Shown piece by piece: positions 33,207-40,665 of a stretch of DNA of 64,000 nt. This stretch comes from Clostridiales bacterium (GTDB lineage: Bacteria; Bacillota; Clostridia; Oscillospirales; Acutalibacteraceae). The stretch lies in contig JAHZDE010000002.1 of assembly GCA_019422525.1 (NCBI GenBank), positions 372,001 to 436,000 of the forward strand, written 5' to 3'. A program made the position numbers and the translations under genes. A model generated the notes under the pieces. The model did not search any database and was not told the DNA's origin. It saw nothing but the letters and a program-made list of their open reading frames with translations. Numbering within the stretch: the stretch's first letter is position 1; every line of letters starts with the position of its first letter.

Positions 33207-33566
33207 ATGAATCAGCCGGAAACCGATTGCTGTGAAGTTTTGGAGGTCCACCAGGATACCGTTGAAAAACTGAAGGAAGAGCTGCCGCCGGAAGAGTTGT
33301 TGTATGATTTGGCAGAGCTTTTTAAAGTGTTTGGCGACTCCACACGAATTAAAATTCTGTATGCCCTGTTTGAGTCGGAACTGTGCGTGTGTGACATTGC
33401 ACAGACGTTGGGACTGACGCAGACTGCTGTATCCCATCAATTGCGGGTATTGAAGGCCAATAAGCTGGTCAAGTTTCGCAAAGAGGGGAAAAATGTATTT
33501 TACTCACTGGATGATGACCATGTGCGGCGGATTATCGACCAGGGCATGGAACATCTGGGAGAATAA
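33207..33566 (+). CDS. CadC-like ArsR-family metal-sensing repressor
   Basis: Represses the operon until Cd, Pb or Zn binds. The 119-residue winged-helix protein carries both classic metal sites: the alpha3N site with C8, C9 near the N-terminus and C60, C62 in ELCVCDIA, and the alpha5 site with D103, H105, H116 and E119 in the C-terminal helix. The recognition helix is LTQTAVSHQLRVL. I chose the ATG at 33207 with AAAGGATG upstream; an in-frame ATG at 33189 lies inside the operator. Confidence 0.92.
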   Translation: MNQPETDCCEVLEVHQDTVEKLKEELPPEELLYDLAELFKVFGDSTRIKILYALFESELCVCDIAQTLGLTQTAVSHQLRVLKANKLVKFRKEGKNVFYSLDDDHVRRIIDQGMEHLGE

Positions 33567-33578
33567 GGGGTGCTTATG

Positions 33579-33797
33579 ATGAAAAAAGTATATCGCATGG
33601 AAGAACTGGACTGTGCCAATTGTGCCCGGAAAATGGAGGATGCCATTCGAAAGCTGGACGGTGTTGAGAATGTGAGCATTAACTTTTTGATGCAGAAAAT
33701 GACGCTGGAAGCAGACGACGACCGTTTTGAGGAAATCGCACAGAAAGCGGCAAAGCTGTGCCGTAGGGTAGAGCCTGACTGCCGGGTCATTTTGTAA
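33579..33797 (+). CDS. Heavy-metal-associated (HMA) domain protein
   Basis: A 72-residue ferredoxin-like metal-binding protein: MEELDCANCARKMEDAIRKLDGVENVSINF, with the CxxC motif (C12-A-N-C15) in the first loop. In CadA ATPases this domain is usually fused to the N-terminus; here it is a free protein, and the ATPase gene 27 bases downstream lacks it. It probably hands metal to the ATPase. ATG 33576 or 33579 follow AAGGGG; the second has the better spacing. Confidence 0.88.
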   Translation: MKKVYRMEELDCANCARKMEDAIRKLDGVENVSINFLMQKMTLEADDDRFEEIAQKAAKLCRRVEPDCRVIL

Positions 33798-33823
33798 CGC
33801 TTTTGCGAAGGTGAGGGAGAATC

Positions 33824-35668
33824 ATGAAGCAGAAGGAAAAAAGGATTGTCATACGGATTCTTGTCGCCGCGGTATTGGTGGCGATTGCCATGATAGTTTC
33901 GCTGGAAGGCATCTGGCGTCTATTGGCCTTTTTACTCCCATATGCGGTCGTTGGATGGGATGTCCTGTGGAGGGCTGTGCGGAATATCATTCGAGGACAG
34001 GTGTTTGATGAAAACTTTTTAATGGCACTGGCCACTGTAGGGGCATTCTGTATTGGAGAGTATCCCGAAGGCGTTTTAGTCATGCTGCTGTATCAGGTGG
34101 GAGAATTATTTCAGGACCTTGCGGTGGGACGTTCCCGAAAATCCATTGCTTCCCTCATGGATATTCGCCCCGACTGGGCTAACATCGAGAAAGATGGGAA
34201 GCTGATACAGGTAAGCCCGGAGGAAGTAAAAGTTGGGGAAATCATCACGGTAAAGGCAGGAGAGAGGATTCCGCTGGATGGTGTTGTAACAGAAGGAACC
34301 TCTCTGCTGGATACGGCGGCCCTGACTGGAGAGTCGCTGCCCCGCTCGGTAGCGCCTGGAGATGAGGTAATCAGCGGTTGTGTCAATGAAAGCGGCTTGC
34401 TGCGGATTCAGGTGTCCAGTGAATATGGGGAGTCCACAGTGGCCCGGATTCTGGAACTGGTGGAAAATTCCAGTACCCGGAAGGCTCGATACGAAAACTT
34501 TATCACCCGGTTTGCCCGTTGGTACACGCCAGTAGTGGTGATTGCGGCAGTACTGTTGGCAGTAATACCGCCGTTGTTTGTAGGAAATTGGAGCGAGTGG
34601 CTGAACCGCGCTTTGATTTTCCTGGTGGTTTCCTGTCCCTGTGCGCTGGTAATTTCTGTGCCTCTCAGCTTTTTTGGCGGCATTGGCGGCGCTTCCCGAA
34701 AAGGTATTCTGGTAAAGGGCGGAAACTTTTTGGAGGCGCTGGCTCATGTGGAAACGGTGGTCTTTGATAAAACCGGTACCCTGACGCGGGGGGTATTCCA
34801 CGTAACAGCAGTGCATCCACGGAATACGACTTCCGAGCAGCTTTTGGAAATGGCTGCTTTGGCAGAAAACTACTCCGACCATCCGATTGCCCGGTCTCTC
34901 CGGGAAGCTTGTGAAGGAGAACTGGATGCAGAGCGTATTTCCAAAGTAGAAGAGCTTTCCGGCCGGGGCATTCGAGCGATAATCGATGGGAAAACCGTTT
35001 GTGTGGGCAACCAGAAGCTCATGGCTGAATCCGGCAGTGAATGTCACAAATGCCATCGGGTAGGCACATTGGTGCATGTTTCCATTGATGGAGAATATGC
35101 GGGTCATATTGTGATTTCCGATGAAGTGAAAGAAGATGCTGCCCAAACGATTGAAAGCCTCAAGGAACTGGGTGTGAAAAAGACAGTCATGTTGACCGGA
35201 GATGCCAAAGAGGTAGGCGAGGATACAGCCCGCCGTTTGGGATTGGAAGAGGTATATACGGAACTGCTGCCTGCGGGAAAAGTGGAACAGGTGGAAGCCT
35301 TGTTGGAGAAAAAATCGGAAAAAGGCAGGCTGGTGTTTGTCGGCGATGGCATTAACGATGCGCCGGTGTTGTCCCGTTCGGATGTGGGCATTGCCATGGG
35401 TGCCATGGGGTCTGCTGCTGCTATTGAAGCGGCCGACATTGTCCTGATGGACGACAAGCCTTCGAAAATTCCTCTGGCAATCCAGATTGCCCGCAAAACT
35501 TTGCGGATTGTCCGCCAGAACATTGTCTTTGCATTAGGGGTAAAAGGCATTGTGTTGGTTTTGGGTGCTTTGGGCCTTGCCAATATGTGGCTGGCAGTTT
35601 TTGCAGATGTCGGGGTATCGGTCCTTGCCATTCTCAATGCCATGCGTGCGCTGCATGCTGGAAAGTGA
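33824..35668 (+). CDS. Cd/Zn/Pb-exporting P1B-type ATPase
   Basis: Pumps soft divalent metals out of the cell. The 614-residue product starts directly with the membrane helices; there is no HMA domain. Motifs: TGES in the actuator domain, transmembrane metal site C271-P-C273 in VVSCPCALVISVP (the Cd/Zn/Pb class), phosphorylated D315 in FDKTGTLTRG, SDHPIARS, and GDGINDAP (507-514). In the nucleotide-binding domain there is an unusual C407-H-K-C-H411 cluster, a possible extra metal site. A short spacer follows the HMA gene. The gene order is repressor, HMA protein, ATPase. Confidence 0.93.
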   Translation: MKQKEKRIVIRILVAAVLVAIAMIVSLEGIWRLLAFLLPYAVVGWDVLWRAVRNIIRGQVFDENFLMALATVGAFCIGEYPEGVLVMLLYQVGELFQDLAVGRSRKSIASLMDIRPDWANIEKDGKLIQVSPEEVKVGEIITVKAGERIPLDGVVTEGTSLLDTAALTGESLPRSVAPGDEVISGCVNESGLLRIQVSSEYGESTVARILELVENSSTRKARYENFITRFARWYTPVVVIAAVLLAVIPPLFVGNWSEWLNRALIFLVVSCPCALVISVPLSFFGGIGGASRKGILVKGGNFLEALAHVETVVFDKTGTLTRGVFHVTAVHPRNTTSEQLLEMAALAENYSDHPIARSLREACEGELDAERISKVEELSGRGIRAIIDGKTVCVGNQKLMAESGSECHKCHRVGTLVHVSIDGEYAGHIVISDEVKEDAAQTIESLKELGVKKTVMLTGDAKEVGEDTARRLGLEEVYTELLPAGKVEQVEALLEKKSEKGRLVFVGDGINDAPVLSRSDVGIAMGAMGSAAAIEAADIVLMDDKPSKIPLAIQIARKTLRIVRQNIVFALGVKGIVLVLGALGLANMWLAVFADVGVSVLAILNAMRALHAGK

Positions 35669-35694
35669 TAAATCAGAAAGTCCATTCCAAGAGC

Positions 35695-35725
35695 CGGGAA
35701 GCGATTGGCGCTTCCCGAGCTTTTT
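35695..35725 (+). terminator. Terminator of the metal-resistance operon
   Basis: CGGGAAGCG and CGCTTCCCG form a 9-bp perfect stem with loop ATTGG, followed by AGCTTTTTGG. Confidence 0.75.
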
Positions 35726-35780
35726 GGTCATAAAGTATACTAATTTGGTATATTTTAGAATAGAAACGGCAAAATACATA

Positions 35781-35809
35781 TTTACGGATGGAATAAAGAA
35801 TGATACAAT
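35781..35809 (+). promoter_or_regulatory. Promoter of the sufCB operon
   Basis: TTTACG, 17 bases, TACAAT, about 50 bases before sufC. Confidence 0.45.
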
Positions 35810-35859
35810 AAGAAACGAAAATATAGGAAATTCCGGTATATCGGAGAAAGGAAGTCCAT

Positions 35860-36585
35860 ATGCTGAAAATAGAACATCTCGCCTGGAGTATTCCCGACGG
35901 GGAAGACATTATAAAAGATATTGACGTAACTGTCCCGGAGGGAAAACTGATTGTAGTAACCGGCCCTAACGGCGGCGGAAAAACTACAATGGCTAAATTG
36001 ATTGCCGGTATTGAAACCCCTTCCAGCGGACGTATCCTCTTTGACGGAGAGGATATCACCAATCTGGACGTAACCGAGCGTGCTCAGAAGGGCATTGCTT
36101 ACGCATTTCAGCAGCCTGTCCGCTTTAAGGGACTCACTGTCCGCGATTTGCTGGAACTGGCTGCCGGCGGAAAACTGCCGGAAGAAAAACTCTGTGCCCT
36201 GCTGGGGCAGGTTGGCCTGTGTGCTAACGAGTATATCGACCGGGAAATGAACACATCGCTTTCCGGCGGCGAAAGCAAACGAATTGAAATCGCTACCGTA
36301 TTGGCCCGTCAGGCAAAGCTGTCCATTTTTGATGAGCCCGAAGCGGGAATTGACCTGTGGAGCTTCTCCCGTCTGGTGGAGACCTTCCAGAGTTTGCGTA
36401 AACAGGGAAACGGCACCCTGCTGGTTATCTCCCATCAGGAGCGGATTTTGTCCATTGCTGATGAGATTATTGTGATTGCAGACGGCCGTGTCCGTATGAT
36501 TGGCCCTGGCAAAGAAGTTCTGCCGCAGTTGCTGGCAGATGAGCGAGCTGCCCGCTGTCCTTTGGGAAAGGAGGAACTGGAATGA
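35860..36585 (+). CDS. sufC: SufC-like ATPase of Fe-S cluster assembly
   Basis: The ATPase partner of the Fe-S scaffold. The 241-residue product has Walker A GPNGGGKTTMAKL (about 37-49), a Q-loop FQQPVRFKGLT, signature LSGGESKRIEIATVLARQ, and Walker B SIFDEPEAGIDLWSF. SufC proteins differ from transporter ATPases by having no permease and sitting next to SufB/D. It overlaps the next gene by 4 bases. Confidence 0.88.
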   Translation: MLKIEHLAWSIPDGEDIIKDIDVTVPEGKLIVVTGPNGGGKTTMAKLIAGIETPSSGRILFDGEDITNLDVTERAQKGIAYAFQQPVRFKGLTVRDLLELAAGGKLPEEKLCALLGQVGLCANEYIDREMNTSLSGGESKRIEIATVLARQAKLSIFDEPEAGIDLWSFSRLVETFQSLRKQGNGTLLVISHQERILSIADEIIVIADGRVRMIGPGKEVLPQLLADERAARCPLGKEELE

Positions 36586-37499
36586 ACAAAATAACTGAAG
36601 AACTGCTGCGCGCTGTTTCTGATTTTAAAGGGAGCTTTGATGGCGCGTTTAATATCCGGGAAGACGGTGGTTGTGCCGGCCGTCAGTCCACCAAGAATAT
36701 TCAGATTACATCTAAGAAAGATTTGCCCGGTATTGATATTCATATTGCACCCGGCACCAAAGGGGAAACCGTTTATATTCCCGCCTGTGTGACCCATAGT
36801 GATGTGAATGACTTGGTATACAATGATTTCTATGTTGGGGAAGGCGCTGATGTTGTCATCGTTGCCGGCTGCGGCGTTCACAGCGACGGGGAAGAGGAAG
36901 CCCGTCATAACGGTATTCACCGCTTTTTCGTGAAAAAAGGCGCTCATGTGGTCTATAAGGAAAAGCATCTGGGAACCGGTAAAGGAAACGGCGCTCGGCG
37001 TATCGACCCGATTACGGATGTCTATCTGGAAGAGGATTCTTCGTTGGAAATGGATACCGTACAGTTGGGCGGCGTAGACCGTACCAGCCGCAAAACCAGC
37101 GGTGTTGTGGGACCTCGTGCCCGGCTGGTGGTTCGTGAACGCTTGATGACTGACGGTGAAGAGTTTGCCCGCACCGATTTTGACGTGACCATGGACGGGG
37201 AGGACTGCGGCGTGGATTTGATATCCCGTTCTGTGGCAAAGGGACATTCCCATCAGGAATTTTATTCCTGCATGAAGGGAAATGCTCGCTGCACCGGCCA
37301 CTCCGAGTGCGACGCCATTCTGTCCGAAAACGGTACCGTGGTTGCCCAGCCTGCACTGGAAGCCAACCATATCGATGCCAGCCTGATTCATGAAGCTGCC
37401 ATTGGTAAGATTGCCGGTGAACAGATTCTGAAGCTCCGCACCTTGGGCTTGACTGAACAGGAAGCGGAAGCCCGAATTGTTGAAGGCTTTTTGAAATAA
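36582..37499 (+). CDS. SufB/SufD-like Fe-S assembly scaffold, minimal type
   Basis: The 305-residue product is much shorter than SufB or SufD of the full system. It has the right-handed beta-helix core: repeated strands such as GADVVIVAGCGVHSDGEEEARHNGIHRFFV, EEDSSLEMDTVQLGGVD, and the C-terminal HEAAIGKIAGEQILKLRTLGLTEQEAEARIVEGFL, typical of the SufB/D family. Only SufC and this protein are present: no SufD, SufS, SufU or SufE. This is the minimal SufCB arrangement found in archaea and many strict anaerobes. The cluster-building cysteines and other ligands cannot be assigned by eye. Confidence 0.85.
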   Translation: MNKITEELLRAVSDFKGSFDGAFNIREDGGCAGRQSTKNIQITSKKDLPGIDIHIAPGTKGETVYIPACVTHSDVNDLVYNDFYVGEGADVVIVAGCGVHSDGEEEARHNGIHRFFVKKGAHVVYKEKHLGTGKGNGARRIDPITDVYLEEDSSLEMDTVQLGGVDRTSRKTSGVVGPRARLVVRERLMTDGEEFARTDFDVTMDGEDCGVDLISRSVAKGHSHQEFYSCMKGNARCTGHSECDAILSENGTVVAQPALEANHIDASLIHEAAIGKIAGEQILKLRTLGLTEQEAEARIVEGFLK

Positions 37500-37517
37500 G
37501 AAATTCTAAAACTGAGA

Positions 37518-37550
37518 AACCCTCGCCGGGCATTGCCATAGGCGGGGGTT
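37518..37550 (+). terminator. Hairpin after the suf operon
   Basis: AACCCTCGCC and GGCGGGGGTT form a 10-bp stem with one T-G pair. There is no real T-tract, so it is a weak terminator candidate. Confidence 0.4.
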
Positions 37551-37586
37551 CTGTGTTATGATGACAAAAAACGAATGGGGAAATTT

Positions 37587-38030
37587 ATGGAAATTTATCG
37601 GGTGGAAAAGGACAAAAAACGGTATTTGCCCCTTTTGCTGCTGGGGGATGAGCAGGAGAGCATGATTGACCGATATCTGGCACGGGGGGAAATGTATGTG
37701 ATAGAGGACAGCTGTCCTATTGCAGTCTGTGTGGTCACGGACGAAGGAGACGGTGTGCTGGAAATCAAAAATCTGGCAGTAGCTCCGGCTTTTCAACGGA
37801 AGGGGTTTGGAAAAGCAATGATATCTTTTGTTGTGGAAAAATATAGGGGCCGCTATCGGGTTTTGCAGGTGGGAACCGGCGATAGCCCCTCTACCATCCC
37901 GTTTTATGAAGCCTGTGGTTTTACCCGTTCTCATGTTGTCCCGGATTTTTTCACGACTCACTATGACCATCCGATTTATGATGGCGGTGTGTTGTTGCGA
38001 AATATGGTATATTTGCAAATTATATTGTAA
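37587..38030 (+). CDS. GNAT-family N-acetyltransferase
   Basis: Transfers an acetyl group from acetyl-CoA to an unknown amine. The 147-residue product shows motif A (LEIKNLAVAPAFQRKGFGKAMISFV, R/Q-x-x-G-x-G/A type) and motif B (PFYEACGFTRSHVVPDFF). I chose the ATG at 37587 over that at 37575 because GGGGAA then serves as the ribosome binding site. It is followed 13 bases later by the dehydrogenase gene, with no sign of a shared pathway. Confidence 0.85.
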   Translation: MEIYRVEKDKKRYLPLLLLGDEQESMIDRYLARGEMYVIEDSCPIAVCVVTDEGDGVLEIKNLAVAPAFQRKGFGKAMISFVVEKYRGRYRVLQVGTGDSPSTIPFYEACGFTRSHVVPDFFTTHYDHPIYDGGVLLRNMVYLQIIL

Positions 38031-38043
38031 GGAAGCGAAGAAA

Positions 38044-39015
38044 ATGGAAATGACAGTCACCGTGTTGCTGCCCGTGGAGGAGCGGCATAAAGAGATATTG
38101 GAAAGTGCAGCACCTGCATACCGGTTCCGCTATCGGACGCCGGAAACCGTTACCCAGGAAGAGCTGGACAACACAGACATATTGATTGGAAATCCCCCGG
38201 CATCACTTTTACACGGCTCTCCAAGATTGAAATGGCTGCAATGTAATAGCGCCGGAACCGAGCCTTTTTTACAGCCGGGGGTACTTCACCCACGTACGCT
38301 GCTCACCAATGCCACCGGTGCATACGGTCTGGCGATTTCCGAGCATATGCTGGGGATGCTGCTGGAGCTCTTCAAAAAACTCCATGCCTATCGGGACGCG
38401 CAGCATCTTCACCAGTGGAAAAGCTTAGGGAGGGTTCGCTCCATTGAGGGTGCTACTGTTCTGGTGCTTGGAATGGGGGATATTGGTGGGGAATTTGCCC
38501 GCAAAGTGAAGGCGTTGGGAGCAACGGTTATTGGGGTACGCCGTACTGATACCCGAAAGCCCGACTATGTAGATGAACTATATCTGACCGAAGAATTGGA
38601 TTCCCTGCTGCCCCGTGCGGATGTGGTGGCGGTAACTCTTCCGGGCAACCGGGAAACTGCCGGGATGGTAAGCCGCAAGCGCATTGAGAGTATGAAGGAG
38701 GGCGCTGTACTGCTGAATGTGGGTCGCGGTGTGATTGTGGATACGGAAGCGCTGTGTGATGGCCTGGAGTCGGGTCATTTGGGCGGCGTTGGGCTGGATG
38801 TCACAGACCCGGAGCCTCTTCCCCAAAATCACCGGCTGTGGGACCTGCCCAATGCAGTGATTACGCCCCATATTTCAGGGTTTTATCATCTGCCGGAAAC
38901 CTTGGAGCGGATTGTCCGTATCAGTGCAGAAAATCTTAGAGCCTATGTTTCGGGAAATCCCCTTCGCAATCAGGTGGATTTTTCCACCGGTTATCGAAAA
39001 CTGGTGGAATTTTAA
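38044..39015 (+). CDS. D-2-hydroxyacid dehydrogenase family protein
   Basis: A 323-residue NAD(P)-dependent dehydrogenase of the D-isomer-specific family. It shows the Rossmann motif LGMGDIGGEFARKVKALG (about 140-158), the NVGRG strand with catalytic Arg region, and the Glu and His of the acid-base pair in DVTDPEPLPQNHRLW and ITPHISG. The N-terminal domain is divergent (NPPASLLHGSPRLKWLQCNSAG). The substrate is unknown; glyoxylate/hydroxypyruvate reductase-type and phosphoglycerate-type activities are both possible. The ATG at 38044 follows AAGGAAGCGAAG. Confidence 0.9.
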   Translation: MEMTVTVLLPVEERHKEILESAAPAYRFRYRTPETVTQEELDNTDILIGNPPASLLHGSPRLKWLQCNSAGTEPFLQPGVLHPRTLLTNATGAYGLAISEHMLGMLLELFKKLHAYRDAQHLHQWKSLGRVRSIEGATVLVLGMGDIGGEFARKVKALGATVIGVRRTDTRKPDYVDELYLTEELDSLLPRADVVAVTLPGNRETAGMVSRKRIESMKEGAVLLNVGRGVIVDTEALCDGLESGHLGGVGLDVTDPEPLPQNHRLWDLPNAVITPHISGFYHLPETLERIVRISAENLRAYVSGNPLRNQVDFSTGYRKLVEF

Positions 39016-39036
39016 AGAAAAGAAGGGAGACAGAAG

Positions 39037-40038
39037 ATGAAAGCAGCCCGAATTCAACCTGGAGACGGAATCGGAGTGTTTTCTTCCTCTTCGCCCATTT
39101 CCAGCACGGTACCGGTGCGATATGAGAGGGGAAAACAGTATTTGCAGAAAAAGGGATTCCGAGTGATTGACGGCGACTTGTATGGGAAAAGTGACTTTTA
39201 CCGTTCCGGCAGTATTCGGGAGCGGGCAGAAGAAGTGAACCATTTGCTGTATCGGGATGACGTAAAAGTTTTGATGGCGGCTATCGGCGGAAACAATACC
39301 AATTCTATTTTGCCGTATATCGATTACGAATACCTAAAGCAGCATCCGAAAATCATCATCGGCTATTCCGATACCACAGCATTGCTGCTGGCGGTTTACG
39401 CGAAAACGGGAATGCCGGTTTTTTACGGTCCAGCACTGGCTTCTTCTTTTGGAGAATTTCCGCCTTTTGTGGACAGTACCTTTTCCTCGTTTGAAACCAT
39501 TCTCTGTGCAAATGGATTGGCAATTCCCTATTCTTATTCCATGCCAGAATTCTGGACAGAGGAATTTATCAATTGGAGCACGCAGGACCGGTCAAAAGAA
39601 AAAAATAAAAATCAATGGCTTTGTATACAACCCGGAATTGCCGAAGGCAGGCTCATAGGCGGAAACTTGAATACTATGGAGGGATTTTTCGGCACCGAAT
39701 ATATGCCTGAGATTCGGCAGGGAGATATTTTGCTGTTGGAAGACTCTCTCAAGGATGCCTGTACCATTGAACGTAGTTTTTCGCTTCTTAAGCTGGCCGG
39801 TGTTTTTGAAAAAATTGGCGGATTGATTTTGGGCAAGCACGAAAAATTCGATGACAATGGGACGGGAAGAGCGCCCTGTGAAATATTGCTGGAAGTGTTA
39901 GGAAAACCGGACTTCCCCATTTTGGCGCAATTTGACTGCTGCCACACCCACCCCATGCTAACCTTGCCGATTGGCTGCCAAGTGCGTCTGGACGCAGAGG
40001 CCAAACAGGTTGTCTTGTTGGAAGACCCGTTAACATAA
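39037..40038 (+). CDS. S66-family peptidase (LD-carboxypeptidase / MccF-like)
   Basis: The 333-residue product matches serine peptidases of family S66, which cut L,D-bonds in peptidoglycan or inactivate microcin C-type antibiotics. Motifs: GIGVFSSSSPIS at the start; AAIGGNNTNSILPYIDYEYLKQHP; the nucleophile region IIGYSDTTALLLAV; VFYGPAL; GGLILGKHEKFDD; and the C-terminal His region HTHPMLTLPIGCQV. The closest plan is MccF-like because of the longer C-terminal part (inference). The gene is 21 bases after the dehydrogenase, so they may be co-transcribed. Confidence 0.87.
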   Translation: MKAARIQPGDGIGVFSSSSPISSTVPVRYERGKQYLQKKGFRVIDGDLYGKSDFYRSGSIRERAEEVNHLLYRDDVKVLMAAIGGNNTNSILPYIDYEYLKQHPKIIIGYSDTTALLLAVYAKTGMPVFYGPALASSFGEFPPFVDSTFSSFETILCANGLAIPYSYSMPEFWTEEFINWSTQDRSKEKNKNQWLCIQPGIAEGRLIGGNLNTMEGFFGTEYMPEIRQGDILLLEDSLKDACTIERSFSLLKLAGVFEKIGGLILGKHEKFDDNGTGRAPCEILLEVLGKPDFPILAQFDCCHTHPMLTLPIGCQVRLDAEAKQVVLLEDPLT

Positions 40039-40057
40039 AAGAAAAGGAAAGATGATA

Positions 40058-40456
40058 ATGAATTTTCATGGCACACCGTGGGGACCGGTGATTATGGTAC
40101 TCGGTTTGGCTGCGTTAGTGATAGGAATGATGATTTGGAGCTTTTTTTCCTATCATCATCAGCTGAAACATTATGAAGAACCTTCTGAATCAAAGCATGA
40201 AGAAAAACAGCCAATTTACCGGCAGAATGCCCGGGTGCTGGAAAAGAAAGTGGAGTTGGTGCAAACCGGAACCAGCAAAGCTCCGTCTCATCATATGGAG
40301 TGTACCATTTCTTTTCTGCTGGAGGACGGAAAAACCAGGTGTATCCAGGTGCCGTGGATGATGTATGAAGAAATACAGGAAAATGAACAGGGAGAGCTAA
40401 TAACAGAAGGAGAAAAGCTGCTGGATTTTAATCAGAAGTTTGGAGCTAATCTATAA
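40058..40456 (+). CDS. DUF2500-type membrane protein
   Basis: A 132-residue protein with one membrane helix (about 9-32) and a cytoplasmic or extracellular beta-rich part with ARVLEKKVELVQTG, HMECTISFLLEDGKTRCIQVPWMMYEEI and LITEGEKLLDFNQKFGANL. It looks like the DUF2500 family, whose function is unknown. Two ATGs (40052, 40058) are possible; AAGGAAA upstream favours the second. Confidence 0.65.
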   Translation: MNFHGTPWGPVIMVLGLAALVIGMMIWSFFSYHHQLKHYEEPSESKHEEKQPIYRQNARVLEKKVELVQTGTSKAPSHHMECTISFLLEDGKTRCIQVPWMMYEEIQENEQGELITEGEKLLDFNQKFGANL

Positions 40457-40463
40457 AACGGAT

Positions 40464-40510
40464 ACGCTGTCTGACCGGAAAACTACCGGGAAGGGCAGCG
40501 TTTTTGTTTT
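40464..40510 (+). terminator. Terminator after the DUF2500 gene
   Basis: ACGCTG...CAGCGT outer stem with an inner CCGG...CCGG helix, followed by TTTTTGTTTT. Confidence 0.65.
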
Positions 40511-40602
40511 CTGATTAGGGAAAAGTAAAGAAAAAATCCATTGAAAAGGGCAGGAAAAAGCAAAGTTTACAATTTCGTCACGAATTCCAGCAGCGATTGC
40601 GT

Positions 40603-40608
40603 TACAAT
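40603..40608 (+). promoter_or_regulatory. htpG: -10 element of htpG
   Basis: TACAAT immediately upstream of the CIRCE element. No convincing -35 is seen at the expected distance. Confidence 0.4.
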
Positions 40609-40612
40609 AGTT

Positions 40613-40639
40613 TTAGCACTTAAGCACGAAGAGTGCTAA
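40613..40639 (+). promoter_or_regulatory. CIRCE element (HrcA operator) upstream of htpG
   Basis: TTAGCACTT-N9-GAGTGCTAA. It differs from the perfect CIRCE sequence at one base (the ninth T for C). It covers the transcription start region and ends about 26 bases before the htpG start codon. Confidence 0.9.
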
Positions 40640-40665
40640 ATATAGAAACGTGAGGTTGATATTCC

